From NCBI GenBank assembly GCA_964577205.1, contig CAZNYG010000009.1, positions 1 through 38,685 on the forward strand: a DNA stretch of 38,685 nucleotides. The letters are read 5' to 3'. Positions 1-7,080 of the stretch are shown piece after piece; the first letter of the stretch is position 1, and the number at the start of each line of letters is the position of its first letter. The notes beneath the pieces are model-generated. The model had not been told where the DNA came from. It ran no database searches and saw nothing but the letters and a program-made list of their open reading frames with translations. The translations under genes were made by a program, and so were the position numbers. This DNA comes from CAZNYG01 sp964577205. GTDB lineage: Bacteria; Elusimicrobiota; Endomicrobiia; Endomicrobiales; CAIRNS01.

Positions 1-44
1 ATGTTCACATGCGGTTTTGACCTGTCAAATTTCGCTTTGGACAT
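1..44 (-). CDS. tuf: Elongation factor Tu, N-terminal start only (cut by window edge)
   Basis: On the minus strand an ATG at 44-42 opens a frame reading MSKAKFDRSKPHVN, which matches the conserved EF-Tu N-terminus (M-x-K-x-K-F-x-R-x-K-P-H-V-N-I). An AGGAGG ribosome binding site lies 5 nt upstream (49-54). EF-Tu is the GTPase that delivers aminoacyl-tRNA to the ribosome. Only 14 codons are in the window, so the GTPase motifs are not visible. The call rests on the N-terminal match plus the position directly downstream of tRNA-Tyr, tRNA-Gly and tRNA-Thr(GGT), which is the classical tRNA-tufB arrangement. Confidence 0.88.
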   Translation of the reverse strand, partial: MSKAKFDRSKPHVN

Positions 45-141
45 ACTGCCTCCTGTTTTCGAAGGAGGAGACGGCGTCATGCTCATCTCTCCCACGTTCA
101 GCCTGTGGTATTTAAGTACAAATTGCTTTAAATTTGAGTAA

Positions 142-232
142 CAGAGCGGTAGATCGCTCTATATATTTTCACTTTTATCAAATGCTCAAATGCTCAACTA
201 TCCAATGCTCCACGATTTGTGGAACAAATCGT
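142..232. repeat. Short leader with two hairpins before tuf
   Basis: Between tuf and the duplicated tRNA piece there are two small hairpins: AGAGCG/CGCTCT near 142-160, and a perfect 9-bp stem ACGATTTGT/ACAAATCGT with a 3-nt loop at 212-232. The stretch between them repeats the word AATGCTC three times (181-210). The second hairpin ends one base before the duplicated tRNA segment. These could be transcript structures in the tuf leader; no protein is supported. Confidence 0.5.
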
Positions 233-277
233 AAGCCGAGGATGGGAATTGAACCCACGGCCACCTCCTTACCAAGG
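233..277 (-). repeat. Duplicated 3' half of tRNA-Thr(GGT), pseudo-tRNA
   Basis: These 45 bases repeat 391-435 exactly: the 3' half of tRNA-Thr(GGT) from the anticodon loop through the variable region, T arm and 3' acceptor strand, plus two flanking bases. Identity stops abruptly at 277, where the 5' half is replaced by unrelated sequence containing a 7-bp hairpin (284-303). The D arm and 5' acceptor strand are missing, so this cannot be a functional tRNA. It sits in direct orientation 115 bp from the end of the parent copy, like the partial tRNA repeat left at one end of an integrated element. Confidence 0.85.
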
Positions 278-391
278 GCCGCAGTGCGCCGAATAAGGCG
301 CACATGTCTTGCGGCGGGCGTGAGATGGTGAACGCCCCGGGCCTCCGCGGTAAAGAAGACATCACGTATAGAAAGAACACTGGAATGTAAA

Positions 392-463
392 AGCCGAGGA
401 TGGGAATTGAACCCACGGCCACCTCCTTACCAAGGAGGTGCTCTACCCCTGAGCTACCTCGGC
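392..463 (-). tRNA. tRNA-Thr (anticodon GGT)
   Basis: A full cloverleaf can be drawn on the minus strand: acceptor GCCGAGG/CCTCGGC, D stem GCTC/GAGC, anticodon stem CCTCC/GGAGG with loop TTGGTAA (anticodon GGT, reads ACC), and a T arm with GGTTCAATTCC. The discriminator base is T and no CCA is encoded. It is the last tRNA before tuf, equivalent in place to E. coli thrT. Confidence 0.95.
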
Positions 464-580
464 GAAATTCTGGGCAGCTGAATTTCAGAGTCCCGCTTGC
501 GGGACGGTCTACTGCTCAACTGATCCGCTTTGTCCCAGTCTCTTCTTCGCTCCGTGAATTCTGGCATTGCCAAAATCCAC

Positions 581-651
581 AGCGGGAGACGGGAATCGAA
601 CCCGCGTAACCAGCTTGGAAGGCTGGCACACTACCATTGTGTTACTCCCGC
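581..651 (-). tRNA. tRNA-Gly (anticodon TCC)
   Basis: Minus-strand cloverleaf with acceptor GCGGGAG/CTCCCGC, anticodon stem CCAGC/GCTGG with loop CTTCCAA (anticodon TCC, reads GGA), and T loop GGTTCGATTCC. CCA is not encoded. Position between tRNA-Tyr and tRNA-Thr(GGT) matches glyT in the enterobacterial order. Confidence 0.95.
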
Positions 652-725
652 ATGCTTGGGAAATAATAAAGAGGATAGGAGGCTTGCTTTTCTCCAGTTC
701 CTCTTAATCGGACAACCTATATATA

Positions 726-812
726 TGGTGGGGGCGGATGGATTTGAACCACCGAAGGGCTAAGCCCGCCAGATTTACAGTCTGGTGCAATAGACCGCTC
801 TGCCACACCCCC
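726..812 (-). tRNA. tRNA-Tyr (anticodon GTA), CCA encoded
   Basis: Minus-strand class II tRNA with acceptor GGGGGTG/CGCCCCC (one G-T pair), anticodon stem CCAGA/TCTGG with loop CTGTAAA (anticodon GTA), a long variable arm, T loop GGTTCAAATCC, discriminator A and a genomic CCA at 728-726. It is the only one of the four tRNAs here with encoded CCA. Confidence 0.95.
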
Positions 813-848
813 GCACCGTTACAAAAAACGGAAAAAAACCCACGGGAA

Positions 849-891
849 CCGGACAGAGTGCAAGTACTCTGGACAGAGCACTATTGTCCGG
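849..891 (-). repeat. Hairpin in the leader of the tRNA-Tyr/Gly/Thr-tuf transcript
   Basis: CCGGACA at 849-855 pairs with TGTCCGG at 885-891, with an inner AGTGC/GCACT stem. It lies between the consensus promoter at 909-937 and tRNA-Tyr, so it would form in the leader RNA. A smaller CCGTT/AACGG stem follows at about 816-831 beside an A/T run. It could be a processing or attenuation structure; neither role can be shown from sequence. Confidence 0.5.
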
Positions 892-908
892 AAGTATCAG
901 ATTCACAA

Positions 909-937
909 ATTATATATTAATTATTTTTCAATGTCAA
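909..937 (-). promoter_or_regulatory. Consensus sigma-70 promoter for tRNA-Tyr-Gly-Thr-tuf
   Basis: Minus strand: TTGACA (937-932), a 17-nt spacer, then TATAAT (914-909), a perfect match in both hexamers and spacing. The predicted start is near 902, about 90 nt before tRNA-Tyr. The -35 box overlaps the stop codon (936-934) of the histidine kinase gene upstream. Confidence 0.8.
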
Positions 938-1851
938 TGGAGCGGCAGAATGAGATGGAAGGTGGTTCCCCGGCCTTTTTCGCTGGCAGCTTCGATCGTG
1001 CCGTTATGCATGGCGACGATCTGTTTGACCAGCGTAAGTCCGAATCCGAGGACCTTGGTCTTGGTGGTGAACAGCGGCTCAAAGATGCGGGCCAGGACGT
1101 CAGGCTCCATGCCGGTGCCGGTATCCTTGAATACGATGACGGCGTTTTCTTTTTCCGCTTTCAAAGAAACGGTGATCTCACCTCCCTGAGGCATGGCGTC
1201 ACGGGCATTCGTAAGCAGGTTCATTATGATCTGTTTGAAACGGTCAGGGTCGACTTCCGCTTCGATCGGAGAGATATCCCTCGTTACGCGTATCGCTCCA
1301 TCCAGGGCGGCTTCACTGATCGAAGATTCAATTAATTCATTAAGTTGTGAAGGCTTTTTGGCTATTTTCTTCACACGGGACATATCCAAAAGTTCGTTTA
1401 TCATCTGGTTGGCCCGGTCGATCTCCGAAGAAAGCATATCGAGCATTTTTTTGGATCGTTCATCTTCAAATTTTGCCGCCCGGGTAAGGTAGAACGCAAT
1501 GTTCTTGAGGCTTGCCAGAGGGTTCTTCAGTTCATGGGATACTATTGAAGAGAACTTGTTGATCACGCTGATCTTTTCATCGCTGATAGTGCGCCGCGTG
1601 TCGCGGACATATTCTTCATGAGCGGCCTCGCTGGTTCCCATCCGATAAGAGAGAAGTTCGGACGCGCGGACGAAGGCCGCGATCAGGCACGCGGCATAAC
1701 CAAGCCCGATCAGCGCGCCCGCCAGCAGCAGGCGGGCAGCGAGCCCCGGGGACAGTATCATTCCGGCAGCGATGAGGCATGCCGCGGTTCCCAGGACCGA
1801 ATACAGTAAATGCCGGACGGGCGGAACGGGATTCGTTTTCATCGCTGTCAT
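934..1851 (-). CDS. Membrane histidine kinase (cassette kinase 1)
   Basis: A sensor kinase of about 305 residues. Two membrane segments (about residues 14-33 and 39-61) anchor it, with almost no periplasmic loop, so it probably senses within the membrane or cytoplasm. A short linker leads to the DHp domain with the phospho-acceptor in SHELKNPL (His106), then an HATPase domain with N box NLLTNARDAM, G1 box DTGTGM and G2 box GFGLTLVKQIV. The start at 1851 is chosen because AGAGG lies 7 nt upstream; the longer frame back to 1914 would overlap the previous gene by 52 nt. It is the last of five cassette genes and its DHp/ATPase strongly resembles that of the HAMP kinase at 3815-5398, suggesting duplication. 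It could phosphorylate the receiver proteins encoded just upstream. Confidence 0.9.
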   Translation of the reverse strand: MTAMKTNPVPPVRHLLYSVLGTAACLIAAGMILSPGLAARLLLAGALIGLGYAACLIAAFVRASELLSYRMGTSEAAHEEYVRDTRRTISDEKISVINKFSSIVSHELKNPLASLKNIAFYLTRAAKFEDERSKKMLDMLSSEIDRANQMINELLDMSRVKKIAKKPSQLNELIESSISEAALDGAIRVTRDISPIEAEVDPDRFKQIIMNLLTNARDAMPQGGEITVSLKAEKENAVIVFKDTGTGMEPDVLARIFEPLFTTKTKVLGFGLTLVKQIVAMHNGTIEAASEKGRGTTFHLILPLH

Positions 1852-1862
1852 GGCATACCTCT

Positions 1863-2636
1863 TTACTCGCCTTTCTGCGAAAGCAGGGCGGAAACTTTTT
1901 TCAGCGTGGCGCAAAGTTTCTCGGGATCGATCGGTTTGATCAGGAAATCCGCCGCCTGTTCTTTCAGAGCTTCCAGCACGATATCGAGATCAGCGAACGC
2001 GGTCATGAAGATAAGGGACGTATCGGCATCGATCTGGCGAAGACGGCGGCTGATCTCTACGCCGGACATGTCGGGAAGCTTGTAATCCAGGATCACAAGG
2101 CCGAAAAAATCCCGGCGCACCGCGTCAATGGCTTCGCGCCCGGTCGATACTCCTGTCACCTTGTATCCTTCTTCGGTCAGCAGCGGGGTATAGCTTTGAA
2201 GGACGGACACATTATCATCCACAAAAAGCACGGACCGGCTGTTGCGCATTTTCCTGTACCGGCGGTCTTTTTCCACCAGGCTTGCCAGCTGCTCGATAGA
2301 AAGGGAGCCGGTGATGGCGAATGGCTCGCGGCTGTCGATAAAGGACATGGCTTCCTGTTCGCTCAAGGCTGAGCGCAGGCCCGGAGCGGATCCGGGCTGG
2401 AGCGGAGCGGCTATTACGGAAAGGGGGGAAATATCCTTCATCCGGGCCGCGACGCGGCCGGTATCGATGCCGGGCATGTCTATGATCACGATTGGGAAAA
2501 ATCGCCGGGCCAGCGTTTCGACCGCCCGTTCCGCCGTATCCAGCTGCATAAAGCTGTATCCCCTGTCCTGCAGGGTATCGACTGCCGTCTCGATCAGTGG
2601 GCCGCTGCCTCCGGCTATCAGGATTCTTTTTGGCAT
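1863..2636 (-). CDS. Double-receiver response regulator without output domain
   Basis: About 257 residues. The N-terminal half looks like a degenerate receiver (acid-pocket residues replaced by GGSG, possible Asp in VIIDMPG). The C-terminal half is a complete receiver with VDDN acid pocket, phospho-acceptor in LVILDYKLPD, Thr in IFMTAFA and Lys in LIKPID. No DNA-binding or enzymatic domain follows, so it is likely a phosphotransfer intermediate or protein-interaction switch. ATG at 2636 is preceded by AAGGAG at 5 nt; a GTG at 2642 is the alternative. It overlaps the 3' end of the triple-receiver gene by 19 nt and is followed 11 nt later by kinase 1. Confidence 0.85.
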   Translation of the reverse strand: MPKRILIAGGSGPLIETAVDTLQDRGYSFMQLDTAERAVETLARRFFPIVIIDMPGIDTGRVAARMKDISPLSVIAAPLQPGSAPGLRSALSEQEAMSFIDSREPFAITGSLSIEQLASLVEKDRRYRKMRNSRSVLFVDDNVSVLQSYTPLLTEEGYKVTGVSTGREAIDAVRRDFFGLVILDYKLPDMSGVEISRRLRQIDADTSLIFMTAFADLDIVLEALKEQAADFLIKPIDPEKLCATLKKVSALLSQKGE

Positions 2637-3730
2637 TTGCACTCCTTGATGTTGTCGATCATCCGGAGCAGCTGCTCGGGATCGAAAGGTTTATGCAGAT
2701 AAATATATGTGTTGCTTCGGATGGCGTCGGCGACGGCATCGTCCGATTCATGGCTGCTTATGAAAATGACGCCCGCGTCGCTGTCGGCCTGTTTGAGCTT
2801 CTCGTACATCTGCAGGCCGTCCACGTTATTGTTCTTCATGTCCACTATCACGCATTTGCACGCTTCCCGCCGGATACTCTCGATCGCTTCGCTGCCGTTG
2901 GCCGCTACTTCCACCTCATATCCCTTATCCGAGAGGATCTGCCGGATGGAGCCGGAACCGGACTGATCGTTACCGATGATGCATATTCTCGATTGTTGTT
3001 TCACCGTCAGCAGTTCCCGGACGGTGTCTGGCAGGCGCTTCATGTCCAGAGGTTTCTGCATGCAGGCGGCCGCCCCCAGGCTGCGTGCCTCTTCGAATTT
3101 CTTTGGATCGTTATAGGAGCTCATGATGACCACTTTCGGGCATCGGTCGCCGAACTGTTCCTTCAGCTTCTTCAGCGTCGCGATACCGTCCATGCCGTCC
3201 ATGACCACGTCGAGAAAAATGACGTCCGGGACGCGCCTGAGGGCCGTTTCGATGCCCTCTTCTCCCGAGGCCCGCGTCACGACATTGAATCCGTTGTCTT
3301 TGAAGCGGTCGCGCAGGAGGGAGCAGAGGTCCGAATCGTCGTCGATAACCATGACGAAGGGTTTCTTCGATACTTCCTTGATGGTGTCGATGATCCGTTC
3401 CATGTCGAAAGGCTTGTTGACGCAGGCGTACGCGCCTTCCTGGAGCGCTTCGCGGATCAGTTCGTTCACAGCGTATCCCGTCATCATTACTACGACGGTC
3501 TCCGGGCTGAGCTTCTTGACCTCCCGGAACGTGTCCACGCCGTTGATGCCCGGCATGCGTATATCCAGGAACGCGATATCGAACGAGCCTTTTCTGACCT
3601 GTTCGATCGCTTCCCTGCCGTCGTTCGCGGTGACCACGTCATGGCCCTCGAACTCCATGATGCCGGCCATGGACAGGCGCAGCCCCTCTTCATCGTCCGC
3701 TATCAATATTTTAAGCTTTCTATCAATCAT
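2618..3730 (-). CDS. Triple-receiver protein
   Basis: 370 residues made of three consecutive receiver domains (about 5-120, 124-245 and 250-370) and nothing else. Domains 1 and 2 keep the full set: DDE/DDD acid pockets, acceptor Asp in AFLDIRMPG and IFLDVVMDG, Thr/Ser in MMTGYA and IMSSYN, Lys in VNKPFD and MQKPLD. Domain 3 keeps an Asp (VIVDMKNN) and Lys (LHKPFD) but its acidic pocket is reduced to a single Asp (GND). GGGAGG lies 5 nt before the ATG. Multi-receiver proteins can act as phosphate sinks or relay branches; which kinase addresses which domain is not visible. The gene follows the HAMP kinase after an 84-nt gap with an inverted repeat. Confidence 0.88.
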   Translation of the reverse strand: MIDRKLKILIADDEEGLRLSMAGIMEFEGHDVVTANDGREAIEQVRKGSFDIAFLDIRMPGINGVDTFREVKKLSPETVVVMMTGYAVNELIREALQEGAYACVNKPFDMERIIDTIKEVSKKPFVMVIDDDSDLCSLLRDRFKDNGFNVVTRASGEEGIETALRRVPDVIFLDVVMDGMDGIATLKKLKEQFGDRCPKVVIMSSYNDPKKFEEARSLGAAACMQKPLDMKRLPDTVRELLTVKQQSRICIIGNDQSGSGSIRQILSDKGYEVEVAANGSEAIESIRREACKCVIVDMKNNNVDGLQMYEKLKQADSDAGVIFISSHESDDAVADAIRSNTYIYLHKPFDPEQLLRMIDNIKECKCQKES

Positions 3731-3814
3731 AGATCCTCCCGCGTCGCATCCCGCGTACGCGGGACTGCCGGTCGTTCGCTGATAGCCGGCCGCTGAAAAC
3801 TGACAGCTCGATCT
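3731..3814. repeat. Intergenic inverted-repeat gap
   Basis: An 84-nt gap inside the cassette holding a CCCGCGTACGCGGG palindrome (about 3738-3754) and the word GCTGAAAACTGACAGCTC (3792-3809), which recurs in similar form at 27847-27870. It is the only sizeable gap between cassette genes. Confidence 0.5.
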
Positions 3815-5398
3815 TTATAACGGCAGCATCATAGTGACGGTGGTGCCTTTGCCCTTTTCACTGACGACGAATATCTTCCCGCAATGGGCATCGATGATCT
3901 CCTTGACGATGGCAAGGCCCAGGCCCAGCCCTTTCAACTTGGTGGTGAACAGCGGTTCGAACAGATGCGCTGTGGTGTCTTCGTCCATGCCGCCGCCGGT
4001 GTCCTGTACGACTATCTCGCACTGTTTTTCTCCGGTGCGGCACGCGGTGACGGTGACAGTTCCGCCTTCGGCGGGCATCGCGTCGCGCGCGTTGTTAATG
4101 AGGTTCATGATCACCTGCGTCATGCGGTCGGCGTCTATCGTCGCGGTGAACGGTTCCAGTCGCCGTACGATGGCGACACCGGAGGATTCAAAACGGCAAT
4201 GATGGTCCAGCACCTGGCTGATGAACTCGTCCATCCGTATCGGCGACTTGACCAGTTTTTTCATGCGTGAGTAATCCATCAGGTCGGTCACGATCTTGTT
4301 GGCCCGTTGTACGTCGGAAGAGAGCATGCTCAACATGTGCTTCGCACGTTCATCCTCGATACAGCCGAGTTTCATGAGGTAATAGGAAATGTTCTTAAGG
4401 CTGGCCAGCGGATTGCGCAGTTCATGCGCTACCGTAGAAGCGAGCCGGCCGATAGTGGCGAATTTTTCCGAGCGGAGAAGCTCCTGCTGGATATCCCTCA
4501 TCTTAAGGAGCGTGGCCTCAAGCTCGCGGGTCTTGTCCTCCAGCACGCTTTTGACGCGCAGCAGGTCTTCCCTGTCGCGGGCCAGTTCCCTGTCGCGGCT
4601 CTGCAGGTCGCCGGCCATGCGGTTGAACGACGCGGCCAGTTCACCGATCTCGTCATGAGAGGAAGGGGCCACCCGGTAATCAAGGTCGCCGCTCGCAATT
4701 TTATTTGTGCCGATCACCAGGTTCCTGACGGGGCCCGCTATTATGCGCACGAAGGAGGTCGCCACCAGGATACAGATCCCGACGACGATGATGGTGATGA
4801 TCAGCACCCCGCGGTGCAGCGCGGCAATGTCCCTCTGTGTGCGCGACAGTGAAATGCCGACCCGTACCGCCCCGATGACCTCCCGGTCTCCCGCGTCGTA
4901 ATCCATGAACCCGATGTCTTCCCGGCTGCTGCCGACGCGCCGGGTCGTGATCGCGCTTACCGCCTCGTAGATCGGATCGCCGTTCTTTGCCGTGAAAGTT
5001 GAAGAAACGGGGCGTCCCGGACGAAGGGAAGCCGGGAAAACGCGCCGCTCCGCGGCCGGCGGCTCGACGGTAACGAACTGCCCGTTTTTCCAGTATCCTT
5101 CCGAAGCTGACAGCGCCTGTCCTCTTTTGTCGTAGATGATGCTGTAGACGACGTCCTCTTCGCCTAGCGACGTTTCCGTGAGGCTTAAGAGAAAGAGCTT
5201 GTTGCGGGTAATGACCCCGAACTCGCTGTTGGAAGCGAGGTTGCGCGCGAGTGTGACGCACTTGTTCTGCAGTGAATCCCTGATCAGGTCGGCCTGCCTG
5301 AAGGTGAAATAAAAACTGAGCGAAACGGCGGTCATGAGGATGACGAACACCAGGGAAAGAAAGAATTTCAGGGATAATCCGACGCGGAATCGTATCAT
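3815..5398 (-). CDS. HAMP-type transmembrane histidine kinase (cassette kinase 2)
   Basis: 527 residues. Membrane segment at about 9-31, a periplasmic sensor region of about 160 residues (32-195) resembling single-Cache domains, a second membrane segment at about 197-220, HAMP (about 221-273), a coiled coil (270-310), then DHp with His325 in AHELRNPL and an HATPase domain (NLINNARDAM, DTGGGM, GLGLGLAIVKEI). It is a classical bitopic sensor kinase. It starts 5 nt after the stop of the binding-protein gene, which implies translational coupling and suggests that the binding protein presents a ligand to this sensor. Its kinase core is closely similar to that of kinase 1, including the ASLKNI segment after the His motif. 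Confidence 0.93.
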   Translation of the reverse strand: MIRFRVGLSLKFFLSLVFVILMTAVSLSFYFTFRQADLIRDSLQNKCVTLARNLASNSEFGVITRNKLFLLSLTETSLGEEDVVYSIIYDKRGQALSASEGYWKNGQFVTVEPPAAERRVFPASLRPGRPVSSTFTAKNGDPIYEAVSAITTRRVGSSREDIGFMDYDAGDREVIGAVRVGISLSRTQRDIAALHRGVLIITIIVVGICILVATSFVRIIAGPVRNLVIGTNKIASGDLDYRVAPSSHDEIGELAASFNRMAGDLQSRDRELARDREDLLRVKSVLEDKTRELEATLLKMRDIQQELLRSEKFATIGRLASTVAHELRNPLASLKNISYYLMKLGCIEDERAKHMLSMLSSDVQRANKIVTDLMDYSRMKKLVKSPIRMDEFISQVLDHHCRFESSGVAIVRRLEPFTATIDADRMTQVIMNLINNARDAMPAEGGTVTVTACRTGEKQCEIVVQDTGGGMDEDTTAHLFEPLFTTKLKGLGLGLAIVKEIIDAHCGKIFVVSEKGKGTTVTMMLPL

Positions 5399-5403
5399 GG
5401 CTT

Positions 5404-6387
5404 TTATTGGAACACTTCCTCCGCATTGTCGCTGATGGCGGGCGGGATAATGACGCCCAGCTGCTCGGCGATACGCGCGTTATATGAGATCATTGTCTTT
5501 CTGGGGATCGCTATCGGGGTCTCTGCGGGGCTGGCCCCGGCAAGAACGGCGGCGGCGCGTTCACCGGCCTGGCAGCCGTTGTCCTCCGGGTCGCAGGAAA
5601 GAGCGATGAGCGCGCCTGATTTCACGAACGACGGCGACAGCCCCATGAACGGGATGCGGTTCTGCAGGGAATAAAGAATGATGAACTGTATCGACGTAAA
5701 ACTGTTGAACACGGTGCCGTCGGAAACCGACCAGAGGCAATCGATCCTGCGCATGCGCAGCTCGTCCATGGCCCTGGGAAGATCACTTGCTCCGGAGACC
5801 GGCAGCGCGATGAGCTCGCAGTCAAGTCCGCGCGCTGCTTCCGAGGCCTCGGTTATGAGGGGCGCCGAGTTCCTTGGGGAATATACGACACCTATCTTCC
5901 GGGCCGAAGGAAGCATCGTTTTCAGTGTTTTGAATTGAATGTCCGCCGGGATATCAAGGCATGCTCCGGTAAGATTGCACCCGGACGATACAAGGGATTC
6001 CGCGAGGCCGTCGGCAACGGGATTGAGTACCATGCAGAAAACGACGGGTGTGCTGGGGAAGAACTCCCGGGCCAGTTCCGTCGCGGGGGTGCCGATCGTA
6101 AGGATAAGGTCGGGGGCCGACCGCGCAATGTCCTTCATGATCCGTACGCCCGCGTCCCGGCTGCCTCTCATGTTGAGGATATCAACCGAAGCATGAATGC
6201 CTTTGTTCCGTAAAGTACGGCTGAATCCCCGTAACGCGGTGTCATATTGGACGAATTCGCGGCTCTTAACGACGCAGATCCGGTAGGGCCTGGCTTCAAC
6301 TGCCGCGCAGCAGGCGCTGAGCATTGCCGCGACGAGGAACACGCGGTAAAACGATTTCCATGTGACGCGCGCAAAAAGGACGGTCAT
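5404..6387 (-). CDS. Periplasmic ABC-type substrate-binding protein (PF04392-like)
   Basis: About 327 residues, with an N-terminal signal sequence (hydrophobic segment ending near the Cys-Cys and EARPY region), then a two-lobed periplasmic binding fold. Motifs such as DLILTIGTPAT, TPVVFCMVLNPV, NLTGACLDIP and KIGVVYSPRNSAP are those of the ABC_sub_bind (TrpX-like) family. No permease or ATPase gene is nearby, so it probably works as a ligand-presenting partner of the adjacent kinase rather than in uptake; that is inference. The start at 6387 is preferred over an ATG at 6432, because the predicted promoter would begin transcription downstream of the latter. The ligand is unknown. Confidence 0.85.
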   Translation of the reverse strand: MTVLFARVTWKSFYRVFLVAAMLSACCAAVEARPYRICVVKSREFVQYDTALRGFSRTLRNKGIHASVDILNMRGSRDAGVRIMKDIARSAPDLILTIGTPATELAREFFPSTPVVFCMVLNPVADGLAESLVSSGCNLTGACLDIPADIQFKTLKTMLPSARKIGVVYSPRNSAPLITEASEAARGLDCELIALPVSGASDLPRAMDELRMRRIDCLWSVSDGTVFNSFTSIQFIILYSLQNRIPFMGLSPSFVKSGALIALSCDPEDNGCQAGERAAAVLAGASPAETPIAIPRKTMISYNARIAEQLGVIIPPAISDNAEEVFQ

Positions 6388-6435
6388 TATATTGTGAAAC
6401 CACCCATGTAAGGTTTTTACGGAACAGGCCATATA

Positions 6436-6464
6436 AGTATATATGATACGTTCACAATTATCAA
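6436..6464 (-). promoter_or_regulatory. Sigma-70 promoter of the signalling cassette
   Basis: Minus strand: TTGATA (6464-6459), 17-nt spacer, TATACT (6441-6436). The expected start near 6429 gives a leader of about 42 nt to the ATG at 6387. It lies between tRNA-Thr(TGT) and the first cassette gene, so the cassette can be transcribed independently of the tRNA. Confidence 0.65.
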
Positions 6465-6511
6465 TGATTTTTTGACATAGTGTGCTGAAAGGATGGATTA
6501 CGGCAGAAACA

Positions 6512-6584
6512 AGCCGACGAGAGGACTTGAACCTCCGACCCGTGGTTTACAAAACCACTGCTCTACCAGCTGAGCTACGTCGGC
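6512..6584 (-). tRNA. tRNA-Thr (anticodon TGT)
   Basis: Minus-strand cloverleaf with acceptor GCCGACG/CGTCGGC, D stem GCTC/GAGC, anticodon stem GTGGT/ACCAC with loop TTTGTAA (anticodon TGT, reads ACA), T loop GGTTCAAGTCC, no encoded CCA. In the enterobacterial order this tRNA (thrU) directly precedes tRNA-Tyr; here about 5.7 kb separates them. Confidence 0.95.
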
Positions 6585-6607
6585 ATTTGGATACTGCGGA
6601 CCGCTAT

Positions 6608-6636
6608 ACCTTACTAAATTATTGTTACCGTGTCAA
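6608..6636 (-). promoter_or_regulatory. Candidate promoter for tRNA-Thr(TGT)
   Basis: Minus strand: perfect TTGACA (6636-6631), then 17 nt to a weak -10, TAAGGT (6613-6608), about 24 nt before the tRNA 5' end. The perfect -35 box and short distance to the tRNA favour it; the poor -10 keeps confidence moderate. Confidence 0.5.
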
Positions 6637-6775
6637 AACTTGCTTTTATTCCATTACATTCACTACAATGACGATACGCGGAGCGGATGAGGAAGGGCCA
6701 TCCCATATCCCTTCCCGTCCAGGCGCCCGCGCGGGTGTGACCGTTTGAACGTCAATGGTTTATACTGCGTCCGTC

Positions 6776-7060
6776 TTATTTCCCGAAAAGCCTTTTGAAT
6801 TGTTCGCGGGCGCGGGCCGCTTCGTCGGCGGGTGTTTCGGAGCGCCGGGCTGAAAAGCGGAACTCATCGCAGAAATTGAATCGGTCTTTGCGCGTGACCG
6901 GATCGATGTCCGGAACGCGGCACTGGCACGGCTTATGCTCGTCAAAAAAGTCACAGTTCAGGCAGACGTGAAGGTCTTCAGCGCAGGATGGGCACGTCTC
7001 TTTCGTGCCCGGCTGGCGGATCCCTTCCCATTCATGATGACAGGCATGGCATTGTTTCAT
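6776..7060 (-). CDS. Small Cys-rich zinc-ribbon protein
   Basis: 94 residues. The N-terminal half holds Cys pairs (CHAC, CPSC, CLNC, CQC) typical of zinc ribbons; the C-terminal part is a charged helix (DEAARAREQFKRLFG). Such proteins may bind metal, nucleic acid or protein, and no specific role can be assigned. No clear Shine-Dalgarno precedes the ATG. It follows the RNA methyltransferase gene across a 159-nt gap filled by an inverted repeat. Confidence 0.7.
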   Translation of the reverse strand: MKQCHACHHEWEGIRQPGTKETCPSCAEDLHVCLNCDFFDEHKPCQCRVPDIDPVTRKDRFNFCDEFRFSARRSETPADEAARAREQFKRLFGK

Positions 7061-7080
7061 AATTAAATAGCAGCAAAGAC

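Noticed and set aside
233..435. An integrated mobile element between the tRNA-Thr repeats
   Set aside because: Only 115 bp lie between the copies and no integrase or transposase is encoded; at most a scar remains.
198..920. Several small frames over the tRNA cluster (for example reading GIEPTATSLP or GADGFEPPKG)
   Set aside because: These are typical mistranslations of tRNA genes and their complements.
2597..3796. Plus-strand open frame of 399 codons opposite the receiver genes
   Set aside because: The minus strand encodes three intact receiver domains with all motifs; the plus frame has none.
6430..6432. ATG at 6432 as start of the binding-protein gene
   Set aside because: The promoter at 6436-6464 would start transcription at or after this ATG and no Shine-Dalgarno precedes it; ATG 6387 gives a sensible leader and signal peptide.
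6482..6748. Open frame covering tRNA-Thr(TGT)
   Set aside because: Its recognisable part is antisense tRNA; no other evidence of coding.
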